Shown in pieces: positions 32,629 to 41,641 of a DNA stretch of 64,000 bases. The notes below the pieces were generated by a model. The model was not told where the DNA came from. It ran no database searches and saw only the letters and a list, made by a program, of their open reading frames with translations. The position numbers were made by a program, and so were the translations under genes. Origin of the DNA: DASRQK01 sp040392005 (GTDB taxonomy: Bacteria > Bacteroidota > Bacteroidia > Sphingobacteriales > Sphingobacteriaceae); NCBI GenBank assembly GCA_040392005.1, contig JBEBWT010000007.1:1-64000 (forward strand). The letters are read 5' to 3'. Within the stretch, counting starts at the first letter, position 1; each line of letters opens with the position of its first letter.

Positions 32629-34218
32629 ATGGAGGTGAATGTTGATTATTTGGTGGTTGGCTCGGGTATTGCCGGATTGAGTTATGCATTAAAAGCTGCC
32701 AATCATGGTAAAGTACTGATTGTCACTAAGTCCAATGAGGATGAATCAAATACGAAGTATGCGCAGGGTGGTGTAGCGGTTGTTGTGGATAAGTCTGATT
32801 CCTTTGAAAAGCATATAGCTGATACTCTGATTGCCGGAGATGGTTTGTGTGATGTGGATATTGTGGAAAAAGTGGTCACGGAAGGACCTGAACGGATTCA
32901 GGAAATCATAGATTACGGGACCAATTTTGATGAGATAAGAAAGGGTGAGTTTGACCTGGCAAAGGAAGGAGGGCATTCGGAGCACCGGGTTTTGCATTAT
33001 AAGGACATTACCGGTTTTGAAATAGAGCGGGCTTTGTTGGAGCGGGTACATGAGCATCCCAATATTTCAATCATGACCCATTTTTTTGTGACTGACCTGA
33101 TCACCCAGCACCATCTTGGTAAGTTTGTGGATAAAAGTACGATAGATACGACTTGTTACGGTGTTTATGTACTGGATACCAATACGCATAAAATAGGCAA
33201 AATATTGAGTAGGGTCACGGTAATGGCCACAGGTGGGGCTGGTCATGTGTATTCCAGCACTACCAATCCGGTGATTGCTACCGGAGATGGTATTGCGATG
33301 GTTTACAGGGCAAAGGGAAAAATCCGGAATATGGAGTTTATCCAGTTTCATCCCACTGCCCTCTATAATCCGGGAGAATATCCTGCATTTTTGGTTTCGG
33401 AGGCAGTCCGTGGTTTTGGCGGAGTGTTGAAGCGAAAAGATGGTTCCGAGTTTATGCATGAATATGATGAACGGGGATCACTAGCTCCCAGGGATATTGT
33501 GGCCAGGGCAATTGATGCTGAAATGAAAAAATCGGGGGAAGATTTTGTATTTCTGGATGTGACCCACCGCACAAAATCAGATATACTTAAGCATTTCCCT
33601 AATATCTATGCCAAGTGCCTATCCATAGGTATAGATATGTCAAGAGACTTTATTCCGGTGACCCCTGCAGCACATTATTTGTGTGGAGGGATCCGGGTCG
33701 ATGATCATGGCCAAACTTCCATCCGCAATCTTTATGCCTGCGGGGAATGCTCCTCTACGGGACTTCACGGAGCCAATCGATTGGCTTCCAATTCATTATT
33801 GGAAGCGGCTGTTTTTGCACACCGGATTTATCTCCATAGCATAGAAGTGGCTGCCAATACTCAGGCAATAACAGGTGTTCCCGACTGGGATGATTCAGAT
33901 ACAGAGTTGTCCAATGAAGACATATTGGTGATCCACAATCTGAGGGAGACCCAGAAGATCATGAGTGATTATGTGGGCATCGTGCGATCGGATTTCAGGC
34001 TGGAGCGCGCATTGCGCAGATTGGGTTTGTTATATGATGAAACAGAGCAATTTTACAGGAATACCCGTTTATCAGTCAAATTGTGCGAGCTCCGCAATGT
34101 GATCCAGGTGGCCTATCTGGTCATCAAATTTGCCATGGCAAGAAAAGAAAGCAGAGGACTGCATTTTACCACGGATTATCCGGAACACCTACCTGAAGCG
34201 GAGGACACCGTTTTTTAA
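32629..34218 (+). CDS. nadB: L-aspartate oxidase
   Basis: A 529-residue flavoprotein that oxidises L-aspartate to iminoaspartate, the first step of NAD synthesis. The start is the ATG at 32629 (MEVNVDYLVVGSG). The FAD-binding GSGIAGLSYALKAA is near residue 12, and the late ACGECSSTGLHGANRLASNS and SVKLCELRNVI stretches are diagnostic of aspartate oxidase rather than the related succinate dehydrogenase. Strongly G-rich on the coding strand. Followed 21 bp later by a gamma-carbonic-anhydrase-like gene. Confidence 0.96.
   Translation: MEVNVDYLVVGSGIAGLSYALKAANHGKVLIVTKSNEDESNTKYAQGGVAVVVDKSDSFEKHIADTLIAGDGLCDVDIVEKVVTEGPERIQEIIDYGTNFDEIRKGEFDLAKEGGHSEHRVLHYKDITGFEIERALLERVHEHPNISIMTHFFVTDLITQHHLGKFVDKSTIDTTCYGVYVLDTNTHKIGKILSRVTVMATGGAGHVYSSTTNPVIATGDGIAMVYRAKGKIRNMEFIQFHPTALYNPGEYPAFLVSEAVRGFGGVLKRKDGSEFMHEYDERGSLAPRDIVARAIDAEMKKSGEDFVFLDVTHRTKSDILKHFPNIYAKCLSIGIDMSRDFIPVTPAAHYLCGGIRVDDHGQTSIRNLYACGECSSTGLHGANRLASNSLLEAAVFAHRIYLHSIEVAANTQAITGVPDWDDSDTELSNEDILVIHNLRETQKIMSDYVGIVRSDFRLERALRRLGLLYDETEQFYRNTRLSVKLCELRNVIQVAYLVIKFAMARKESRGLHFTTDYPEHLPEAEDTVF
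32784..33134 (-). other. Two further perfect DnaA-box 9-mers inside nadB
   Basis: TGTGGATAA at 32784-32792 and again at 33126-33134, both in the orientation of the box at 32545. They encode Val-Asp-Lys runs in nadB (VVDKSD and FVDKST), so their presence may be coincidental; a box-like TGTGGATAT lies between them at 32853. Confidence 0.45.
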
Positions 34219-34239
34219 TCACTTTAACTAAGCCGAGAG

Positions 34240-34758
34240 ATGCCCGTTATTTTACCCGTCAAAGGAGTGATGCCTATTATAGTAGAAGATTGTTTTATTG
34301 CCGAAAATGCGACAATTGTAGGAGACGTGGTGATAGGTGATCACAGTTCGGTCTGGTTCAATGCTGTTGTAAGAGGAGATGTCAATCAGATCCGTATAGG
34401 CAGTTATACCAATATTCAGGATGGAGCCGTGATCCATTGCACCTATCTGACCGCCGCAACGGAAATAGGCAATTATGTAAACATTGGCCATCAGGCAATG
34501 GTGCACGGCTGTACGGTCAGGGATCATGTGCTGATCGGGATGGGCGCCATTGTGATGGACCATGCTGTGGTAGAATCCTATGTGATTATTGCTGCCGGCG
34601 CAGTCGTATTGGAAAATACGGTGTGTGAGAGTGGATATTTGTATGCAGGGGTTCCGGCAAAAAAAATAAAGGCCCTGAGCGAAAAGCAAAAGGCCATGCT
34701 GCAAAAGCTTCCACACAATTATGTAATGTATTCTTCCTGGTTTTCTCCTGAAAAATAA
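34240..34758 (+). CDS. Gamma-carbonic-anhydrase-like hexapeptide-repeat protein
   Basis: A 172-residue left-handed beta-helix protein. Hexapeptide repeats with Val/Ile at every sixth position run through most of the sequence (ATIVGDVVIGDHSSVWFNAVVRG). The zinc-ligand histidines are in VIHCTY, NIGHQAMVHG. Many family members are active carbonic anhydrases, others are acyltransferase relatives or have no known reaction, and this cannot be decided here. It follows nadB by 21 bp and probably shares its transcript. A second homologue (paaY) occurs in the phenylacetate cluster. Confidence 0.88.
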   Translation: MPVILPVKGVMPIIVEDCFIAENATIVGDVVIGDHSSVWFNAVVRGDVNQIRIGSYTNIQDGAVIHCTYLTAATEIGNYVNIGHQAMVHGCTVRDHVLIGMGAIVMDHAVVESYVIIAAGAVVLENTVCESGYLYAGVPAKKIKALSEKQKAMLQKLPHNYVMYSSWFSPEK

Positions 34759-34813
34759 TAAATAGTGCTGTTTCTTTCCGTGCTTAGCACAATGACTACA
34801 AAACCGTAGGCCG

Positions 34814-36517
34814 TTACCGTTTCATAGGGCGCAGGATCTGTCTTGGACTTTCCTCCGGTGGAATTTGTATAGTTTCTTCTTGTTCCCAATTGGGCCTGAT
34901 ATTGAAAACCTTATCATAGTACCAGATTTTTTCCGGCTGTATTTTGTTTTTCAGATCCCCCGGATCCCAGACTCCGTTTTTATTGGAATCATAGATGATG
35001 CGCACCCTGTACTTGCCTTCCAGATAGTTTTTGTATTCTATTTTTTGCGGAGAGCTGATCAGAGTTTCCTCATAGATGTTGGTGTTTTTTTCATCTATTA
35101 GTTCGATGATAAACTGGCTGCTTGAATCAGGCAGATCAAATTTTAAGGAAAGATGCCCGTACCGGTCGTTTTCATCCAATGTAAACCGGGTTAATATCCT
35201 TAGATTTTTTTCTTCGAAATGCCCGATCAAAGCTGATTCCTCCAGGTTAAGTTCATAGTTTTTGTTTGGTCTCCAATTATACCTTATCAAAAGATTTCTG
35301 GAATCCACGGAATCCCGGAGGAGTTGATAATTTGTAATCCGGACGGAATCTTCGGTGAGCGTAATTTTGGATCTGTCCAGCAGGGAAACCGGAATAGAGG
35401 TAAACAGGGATAGGTGTTTTGTCCGGTTTACCGTATTTCTATCCAGGTTATTGGTGACGATAATATTGCGGTTGTAACGATCGCCCCGGGGCCTTCTGAT
35501 CAGGGTGGAATCGAGGAGGCTATCTGCGGAAAACACGGTCATTTTCAGGGAATCAAAACCCAGATCTGCCAACCAGATAGAAGCACTGTCTCTTTTCTGA
35601 TTGAAAAGCACGACTTTGGTAGCATCCAGACTGTCGGGATCTGTGATGTGAACCATTGGCTCATCAAGCGATTTGTTGAATTGCATCACAATCTTTCCGT
35701 TCGGTTCGATTTTGCGATCCAGTATCCGGAATTTTTCCGGCTTTTCTTTAGATGTCCACAAAATGATGTTGGTAGTGTCGGATTGCAGGTGTATAGAATC
35801 CGGAAGAAAGCCGATCCATTCTTCCGGACTGTTATAGATCCTGTCATTATTTTGTTCTTTTAGCGCATAAATCCTGTAAGAGTCTTCACGGAGGTAGTTG
35901 AGTTTAAAATTTCCGCTGGAATCCGTTGTTGCAAATATATTTGCTTTGCGCTTGCCAAACAGGGAATCCTGGCTGGTGGGCAGCAGAATTACCGAAACCA
36001 ACGGCTCAGGCTCATTTGTTCTTGCGTTTATCACTCTTCCCGAAATACTGAGAGAATCGATCTTGTCCCCGGTCGAAAACGCATAGGTATAGTTGAGCAG
36101 GGGGTTCCCTTCATTATTGTCTGTGATAGCTCTTCCGAAATTCATCACGTAAGTGGTATTTTCTGCCAGACTGTCCGACAACTCGATTTCCAGTTGCTTT
36201 CTTTTTACTTTGAACTGGGGCAACTTATCCATTTCCGGTGAAATGCTGATTTCCCTTGAAGCATTATTCAATTTGATAAATTCATCGAAGGTCAGCACAA
36301 TTTTTCTTTCGGAGAAGTTGGTCTTCAGGTTTTGGGGCAATTCATTTAATAAAACCGGAGGGATCGAGTCTTTTGGTCCACCCATTGGCTGTTGTATGTT
36401 CGCGCAGCGGAAGGTAGAGCCAAGAAGGATCAAAAAAAGAACAAAAAACGAGGCTTTCCCAAATTTCCGTGTTTTTTTGAGATTTAAGAGAGTTTTTTCG
36501 TTTTTGGTGTTCTGCAT
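34814..36517 (-). CDS. Ig-like domain-containing lipoprotein (Bacteroidota-conserved)
   Basis: A 567-residue exported lipoprotein. The signal ends LLGSTFRC followed by a conserved ANIQQPMGGPKDSIPP segment, a pattern seen in a Bacteroidota-wide family that begins with an Ig-like (Big_5/SbsA-type) domain: LTFDEFIKLNNASREISISPEM. The middle holds a carboxypeptidase-regulatory-like repeat (ISGRVINARTNEPEPLVSV, TTDSSGNFKLNYLREDSYRIYAL). The C-terminal half ends with YRVRIIYDSNKNGVWDPGD. The function is unknown, though genes of this kind often sit near envelope biogenesis genes. It lies in opposite orientation to the plus-strand gamma-CA gene. Confidence 0.85.
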   Translation of the reverse strand: MQNTKNEKTLLNLKKTRKFGKASFFVLFLILLGSTFRCANIQQPMGGPKDSIPPVLLNELPQNLKTNFSERKIVLTFDEFIKLNNASREISISPEMDKLPQFKVKRKQLEIELSDSLAENTTYVMNFGRAITDNNEGNPLLNYTYAFSTGDKIDSLSISGRVINARTNEPEPLVSVILLPTSQDSLFGKRKANIFATTDSSGNFKLNYLREDSYRIYALKEQNNDRIYNSPEEWIGFLPDSIHLQSDTTNIILWTSKEKPEKFRILDRKIEPNGKIVMQFNKSLDEPMVHITDPDSLDATKVVLFNQKRDSASIWLADLGFDSLKMTVFSADSLLDSTLIRRPRGDRYNRNIIVTNNLDRNTVNRTKHLSLFTSIPVSLLDRSKITLTEDSVRITNYQLLRDSVDSRNLLIRYNWRPNKNYELNLEESALIGHFEEKNLRILTRFTLDENDRYGHLSLKFDLPDSSSQFIIELIDEKNTNIYEETLISSPQKIEYKNYLEGKYRVRIIYDSNKNGVWDPGDLKNKIQPEKIWYYDKVFNIRPNWEQEETIQIPPEESPRQILRPMKR

Positions 36518-36608
36518 CGGAAAAATGTTTTTATTGTTTTGTGTGGCTTTATTTTGCGTCGCCGATTTTTTCGATCAACATACTGATTTTCAATCAATTA
36601 ACGAGTGA

Positions 36609-38468
36609 TTAACTCATGTGGACCATTAATATGGAAATGTCAGAAGGAGAAACCCCTGAAATCCGTGAAGCCTGCCCCAATGTCCGCGGTTTTACTTTTA
36701 GTAATTTTTCCCGGGCTTCAATGGACAGAGATGTCAGCTCGTCGTAATTAAATGTCGGGTTGATTTCCTTGTCTTCCATTTTCTTGATCCGCCCGATGAT
36801 CTCCCGCTCCTTTTCAAAATAACTCTCATACTTGATCATGATCTCAGCCTGCTCGATTTCCTCTTCAGTGAAATGATCCAGATGCTGGTTGAGCAGGTAA
36901 CTTCCCTGCCTCAGCTCTTCCATGGTGATTTGGGGGCGGCTTAATATATTTGATAGCTTGGCTTTCTGATTGATCGGGCTTGACCCATTTTCTTCCAATA
37001 TCTTGTTCATCTCGCCGGTCTCGGCCGAAGTTTCTTTCAAAAATCCGATCAGCCGGTCAGTATTCCTAATCTTTTGGGTTACTTTTTCTAATCTTTCGTC
37101 ATTTACCAAACCCAGTTTGTGTGCCAGGGGTGTCAGTCGTATATCCGCATTATCCTGTCTCAGCAGCAAGCGGTGTTCTGCGCGGGAAGTGAACATTCGG
37201 TAGGGTTCGTCTGTCCCTTTTGTTACCAGGTCATCGATTAAAACGCCAATATACGCTTCTGAACGCTTTAGTATTAATTCGTGATCATTATTGATCCGCT
37301 GATGCGCATTGATTCCGGCGATCAGCCCCTGGCTACCGGCCTCTTCATAACCCGTAGTTCCGTTTATCTGACCGGCAAAGAACAGGTGTTTGACTCTGAA
37401 GGTTTCCAGGGTAAGGTCCAACTGCATTGGAGGGAAAAAATCGTATTCTATGGCATAGCCAGGCCGGTACATTCTTGCGTTTTCAAATCCGGGAATCAGG
37501 CGCAGGGCTTTTTGTTGTACGTCTTCTGGCAGGGATGTGGAAAAGCCGTTGATATACATTTCTACGGTATTCCAACCTTCCGGTTCTACAAAAATCTGAT
37601 GGCGGTCCCTTTCGGCAAAACGGTTGATTTTGTCTTCGATTGAAGGGCAGTAACGGGGCCCCAACCCCTTTATTCTCCCTGCAAACATAGGAGATTTATC
37701 GAACCCTTCTTTTAGGATTTCGTGTACCTTGTCATTAGTATAGGTAATCCAGCAGCAACGTTGTTCCTGGGGCAGATCAACATTGGTAAAAGAAAACCGG
37801 CCTCTTTTTTCATCGCCCCACTGTTCTTCCATTTTGGAATAATCGAGGCTACGCCCGTCCACCCGCGGAGGCGTTCCCGTTTTCATTCTGCCCGATTCAA
37901 ATCCCAATGAAACCAATTGTTCTGTCAGACCGGTAGCCGCTTTTTCCCCTGTCCTGCCTCCCCCAAATTGCTTTTCACCTACATGGATGATTCCATTTAG
38001 AAAGGTTCCATTTGTGAGAATCACTGCATCCGATTCAATATTCATTCCCAGCGAAGTGATGACACCACAGGCTTTTCCGTTCTTCACAATGATTTCCTTC
38101 ACGGTGTCCTGCCAGAGATCTATGTTGGGAATAGCTTCCAGTTGCAGCCTCCAGGCCTCTGCAAAGCGCATCCTATCGTTTTGGGCCCTCGGACTCCACA
38201 TCGCCGGCCCTTTGGACTTATTGAGCATTCTGAATTGGATGGTGCTCTTGTCTGCAATGATCCCCGAATAGCCACCCATTGCATCTATTTCCCGGACGAT
38301 CTGACCCTTTGCCACCCCCCCCATTGCGGGATTACAACTCATTTGGGCGATTACACCCATATTCATTGTGATCAGGAGGACTTTAGACCCCATGTTTGCG
38401 GCTGCGGCTGCGGCTTCACAACCAGCATGTCCAGCTCCCACTACAATGATATCGTATTTATTAAACAT
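36609..38468 (-). CDS. mnmG: tRNA uridine-5-carboxymethylaminomethyl modification protein MnmG
   Basis: A 619-residue FAD enzyme (formerly GidA) that with MnmE installs the carboxymethylaminomethyl group on the wobble uridine of several tRNAs. The FAD motif GAGHAGCEAAAAAANMG is near residue 9, the family segments GGGRTGEKAATGL and TSRAEHRLLLRQDNAD are present, and the C-terminal helical MnmE-binding domain is complete. It is classically near the replication origin in bacteria, which fits the parS sites directly upstream. mnmE is not in the window. Confidence 0.97.
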   Translation of the reverse strand: MFNKYDIIVVGAGHAGCEAAAAAANMGSKVLLITMNMGVIAQMSCNPAMGGVAKGQIVREIDAMGGYSGIIADKSTIQFRMLNKSKGPAMWSPRAQNDRMRFAEAWRLQLEAIPNIDLWQDTVKEIIVKNGKACGVITSLGMNIESDAVILTNGTFLNGIIHVGEKQFGGGRTGEKAATGLTEQLVSLGFESGRMKTGTPPRVDGRSLDYSKMEEQWGDEKRGRFSFTNVDLPQEQRCCWITYTNDKVHEILKEGFDKSPMFAGRIKGLGPRYCPSIEDKINRFAERDRHQIFVEPEGWNTVEMYINGFSTSLPEDVQQKALRLIPGFENARMYRPGYAIEYDFFPPMQLDLTLETFRVKHLFFAGQINGTTGYEEAGSQGLIAGINAHQRINNDHELILKRSEAYIGVLIDDLVTKGTDEPYRMFTSRAEHRLLLRQDNADIRLTPLAHKLGLVNDERLEKVTQKIRNTDRLIGFLKETSAETGEMNKILEENGSSPINQKAKLSNILSRPQITMEELRQGSYLLNQHLDHFTEEEIEQAEIMIKYESYFEKEREIIGRIKKMEDKEINPTFNYDELTSLSIEAREKLLKVKPRTLGQASRISGVSPSDISILMVHMS

Positions 38469-38482
38469 ATCTTTTTATTGTA

Positions 38483-38498
38483 TGTTCCACGTGGAACA
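38483..38498. other. parS-type palindrome 1
   Basis: TGTTCCACGTGGAACA, a perfect 16-bp palindrome in the mnmG upstream region; it matches the parS centromere-like consensus TGTTNCACGTGNAACA bound by ParB. The identical site lies 35 bp further on. Confidence 0.8.
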
Positions 38499-38517
38499 CT
38501 GGGCTTGACTCCCTATA

Positions 38518-38533
38518 TGTTCCACGTGGAACA
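38518..38533. other. parS-type palindrome 2
   Basis: A second TGTTCCACGTGGAACA, identical over 18 bp including the preceding TA. Both lie between mnmG and the ABC-F gene, in a 69-bp intergenic gap. Confidence 0.8.
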
Positions 38534-38537
38534 ATTT

Positions 38538-40409
38538 TTAGCAAAGCTCGCTTAACTCAAGCCACCGCTCCGATTTTTTATCAATTTTATTTGTCAGCAC
38601 AGAAATTTCTTCTGCTACACGTGCTATTTCAAGATGGTCTGCAATAGTAGAAAGAAGAAGGGTTTTCTCACTCAGCTCCTTTTCTAATCGCGGAATTTCT
38701 GCATTCAATTGCTCAAATTCCTTTGTTTCTTTGTAGCTGGGCTTTTTCCGATCTTGGATCGTTGGCGATATAATTTCCTTTTTGCTTTCCTCTGATGCTT
38801 TATTCTCGTTTTTTCTGTTCCGGAGTTCCCGTTCCTCCTCTTCCCTGAAATCCGAATAATTTCCGTTGTATATGCGGATGTGACCACTGCCATCAAATAT
38901 AAACAATTGATCGGCCAGTTTGTCCACCAGATACCGGTCGTGGGACACAATGATCAAAACACCGGCATAAGACTCCAGAAAATCCTCCAGTACATTCAGC
39001 GTGTCAATATCCAGATCATTAGTGGGCTCATCCAGTATCAGTACATTTGGGTTGGCCATCAGGACGCGCATCAATTGAAGCCGCTTCCTTTCCCCGCCAC
39101 TGAGATTCCTGACAAAACCATGTTGTTTTTTGGGCGGGAACAGAAAGTTGGTCAATAATTGCGAAGCCGTAAGCACATCTCCGTTGGACAGAGTAATGTA
39201 GTCTGCAACTTCCTTTACAACATCAATGACGCGCTCTCCCTCTTCAAATTCCAGTCCGGTTTGCTTATAGTATCCAAATACCGTGGTTTCTCCAACCGCT
39301 ATCTGACCGGAGTCAGGCATAATTTCACCGGTCAGCAAATTCAGGAAAGTCGATTTACCACTCCCGTTTTTTCCTGCCAGTCCGATCCTGTCCCCTTTCT
39401 TGAAAACATAATCAAAAGAGCTAATGATGTTCCGGTTACCAAAACTTCTGGATATCTTGTTAAGATCGATGATTTTATTGCCCTGCCTCGAAGTTTGTAC
39501 ATCCAGGGATACCGATTTTTTTGATGGAGCTTCTTTCGCCTTTTTTTCCAGATCGTAAAAAGCAGCAATGCGGGACTTTGATTTTGTGCCCCTCGCCTGG
39601 GGTTGTCTGCGCATCCATTCCAGCTCCTTTTTCAGCAGATTTCTGCTTTTTTCGACCAATATCTGATTGATCGCATCTTTTTCCGCCTTTTTTTCAAGAA
39701 ACCAGGCATAATTCCCCTTATAGCTACTGAGCTCGCCCCTATCCAGTTCCTTGATTTCCGTACAGACAGCATCCAGAAAATACCGGTCGTGTGTCACTAA
39801 CAGGACCGTCTTCTGCCCTGTGGTCAGCAGTTTTTCGAGCCACTCTATGGTTTCTATGTCCAGGTGGTTGGTGGGCTCATCCAGGATATACACCTCAGGC
39901 TCGTCAATCAATAGTTTTGCCAGCGCCAGGCGTTTTCGCTGTCCTCCGGAAAGGGTGGATATCTCCTGGGAAAAGTCGGAAATGTTCAGCCGGGAAAGAA
40001 TAGTTTTTATCTGATGTTCATATTCCCAGGCATTTTGCAGGCTGATCTCCTCGGAAAGCTTTTCCAACCTGTTCTTGTCGGGGTTCTCCTGAATAAGCAG
40101 GCGTTCATACTCCCAAACGAGTTGCTGCCGGGCATTTCCAGTGTTGAATATAAAATCATTAATTGTTTTAAATTCCTTATAATCAGGGTTTTGGTCTAAA
40201 TATCCTATGCTGATTCCCTTTTCCTTTACCACGCTCCCCTCGTTGGGCGCCAACTCTCCTGCCAGTATCCTGAGCAGCGTCGATTTTCCGGTTCCGTTAA
40301 TGCCCACAAGCGCGACCCGCTCACCTCTTGCAACCCCGAAAGTCAGGTTCTTAAAAAGCCAATTGTCACCGAATGAGTGACTTATACGTTCTGAAGATAG
40401 GATGCTCAC
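38538..40409 (-). CDS. ABC-F family ATP-binding protein
   Basis: A 623-residue protein with two ABC ATPase domains in tandem and no membrane segments. Walker A motifs are GINGTGKSTLLR near residue 40 and GKNGSGKSTFLN near residue 345; ABC signatures are LSGGQRKRLAL and LSGGERKRLQL. The linker between them contains GTKSKSRIAAFYDLEKKA and the C-terminal about 90 residues form a coiled-coil rich in Lys/Glu. This is the ABC-F layout (Uup/EttA family), proteins that bind ribosomes. The start is a GTG at 40409. I cannot say which ABC-F class it is. Confidence 0.9.
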   Translation of the reverse strand: MSILSSERISHSFGDNWLFKNLTFGVARGERVALVGINGTGKSTLLRILAGELAPNEGSVVKEKGISIGYLDQNPDYKEFKTINDFIFNTGNARQQLVWEYERLLIQENPDKNRLEKLSEEISLQNAWEYEHQIKTILSRLNISDFSQEISTLSGGQRKRLALAKLLIDEPEVYILDEPTNHLDIETIEWLEKLLTTGQKTVLLVTHDRYFLDAVCTEIKELDRGELSSYKGNYAWFLEKKAEKDAINQILVEKSRNLLKKELEWMRRQPQARGTKSKSRIAAFYDLEKKAKEAPSKKSVSLDVQTSRQGNKIIDLNKISRSFGNRNIISSFDYVFKKGDRIGLAGKNGSGKSTFLNLLTGEIMPDSGQIAVGETTVFGYYKQTGLEFEEGERVIDVVKEVADYITLSNGDVLTASQLLTNFLFPPKKQHGFVRNLSGGERKRLQLMRVLMANPNVLILDEPTNDLDIDTLNVLEDFLESYAGVLIIVSHDRYLVDKLADQLFIFDGSGHIRIYNGNYSDFREEEERELRNRKNENKASEESKKEIISPTIQDRKKPSYKETKEFEQLNAEIPRLEKELSEKTLLLSTIADHLEIARVAEEISVLTNKIDKKSERWLELSELC

Positions 40410-40436
40410 CTTTTGTTGAAATCATTCAAATTTCTG

Positions 40437-40444
40437 CAAAAATA
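40437..40444 (-). promoter_or_regulatory. -7 element upstream of ABC-F gene
   Basis: TATTTTTG on the minus strand, about 27 bp before the GTG; a TTG lies about 21 bp upstream. Partial match. Confidence 0.35.
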
Positions 40445-40464
40445 CACAAAATTTCGGAGAGGCA

Positions 40465-41595
40465 TCAATTCAGTATTTCTGCAAGCGTTTCATGCAGTTC
40501 TTCTCCCCTGAGGTTCTTTGCCAAAATCCTGCCTTCGGGATCCAGCAGAAAGTTTTGAGGAATCCCCTCAATTGCATATAGCTCTACAACAGGACTTTGC
40601 CCGAAGAGCAAATCTGACACATGTGGCCATTCTTCCAGCTTGTCGTCATAGATCGCTTTCAACCATGCTGCTTTTTGCCCCGGTCTGTCCAGCGAAACAC
40701 CAAAGACCGTAAAATTCTTGTCTTTGAACCGATGATAGGCAGCAACCACATTTGGGTTTTCCTGCCGGCAGGGACCACACCAGCTCGCCCAAAAATCAAT
40801 CAGGACATATTTCCCGCGCAAAGAAGACAGAGCGATCATATTTCCCGCAGTATCCGGCTGCGCAAAATCCGGGGCAACGGCGCCTATTTCAAGCGCTTTC
40901 AGATTTGCTATCCGAGACAGCAGCATTTGCCCGGTTTCCGAAGACTTCAGGGACGCAGAGAGCCTATTAAACAGTGGTTCAATGACTTCTGCCAGTGGCT
41001 CCGAATCCACATAACCCATCAACAGGTCCAGGCTTACCGGACTGCTGGTATTTTTACCGATAAAGGCCAGTGCAATTTCCTTTTGCTCTTCCTGAATTTT
41101 CTGGGCTTGCTCCTGCAATGCCGACATAAATTCCGGATCCTGCTTTTGTTCATCAGAAGAAGCGAGGAATTGTGCCATCAGATTGGCCATTTTTGACTTG
41201 GGTCCCTTTATGTCCTGCTGGTATTGTGAAAAAGTCCTGTTTATCGCTCCTCCCTCAATGACCGCATTGCTCAGCGAATCGTTTGTAGATACCTTGATAT
41301 TGCCTTTTTCCAGATAAATCTCCAGGAGATCCGGATTTTGGGCAGTATGCAGGTCTTCGCCATGGTGCATCATCAAAATCACCCCTCTGACAGGAGCAGC
41401 CACACTTCCGTTGAATTTAAAAACACCATTGACCACATCGGCCGAATCCAGAACAGATTGTGAACCAGTACGATAATTGATATATGCTTTTGCGGGCGCA
41501 TTCAGGTTTCCTGCTTTTCCGCTAATGGTAAAATCTTCCTGTGCAAATACGGAGCCGGAGAATAGGGCAACGGCAACTAAAAGTAGTTTCTTCAT
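40465..41595 (-). CDS. Thioredoxin-fold (TlpA/AhpC-like) exported protein with DUF4369-type N-terminus
   Basis: A 376-residue secreted protein with signal peptide MKKLLLVAVALFSGSVFAQ. The first about 220 residues are a beta-rich region (ISGKAGNLNAPAKAYINY ... GVFKFNGSV) like the DUF4369 domain that precedes many Bacteroidota thioredoxins. The C-terminal thioredoxin domain has the redox centre WCGPC in WASWCGPCRQEN and a cis-Pro-like region GIPQNFLLDPEG. It would reduce or isomerise disulfides, or maintain a haem or other exported partner; the partner is not known. It stands between the ABC-F gene and the TPM genes on the same strand. Confidence 0.88.
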   Translation of the reverse strand: MKKLLLVAVALFSGSVFAQEDFTISGKAGNLNAPAKAYINYRTGSQSVLDSADVVNGVFKFNGSVAAPVRGVILMMHHGEDLHTAQNPDLLEIYLEKGNIKVSTNDSLSNAVIEGGAINRTFSQYQQDIKGPKSKMANLMAQFLASSDEQKQDPEFMSALQEQAQKIQEEQKEIALAFIGKNTSSPVSLDLLMGYVDSEPLAEVIEPLFNRLSASLKSSETGQMLLSRIANLKALEIGAVAPDFAQPDTAGNMIALSSLRGKYVLIDFWASWCGPCRQENPNVVAAYHRFKDKNFTVFGVSLDRPGQKAAWLKAIYDDKLEEWPHVSDLLFGQSPVVELYAIEGIPQNFLLDPEGRILAKNLRGEELHETLAEILN

Positions 41596-41641
41596 AACAT
41601 TGTTTTTATAGGGAAAATAAGATCAAGCACCATGCCAAGGA

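Noticed and set aside
34759..34813. Short GTGCT ... AGCAC palindrome after the gamma-carbonic-anhydrase gene
   Set aside because: Only about 5 bp per arm with no T tract, too weak to call a terminator.
36609..38468. mnmG itself as evidence for the exact origin position
   Set aside because: mnmG is often near oriC but can be many kilobases away, so it supports the region only weakly; the DnaA boxes and parS sites carry the argument.
38142..38555. A 137-codon plus-strand frame over the mnmG start ending with MFHVEQFL
   Set aside because: It is antisense to mnmG and passes over the two parS palindromes, which explains the MFHVEQ peptide; not a gene.
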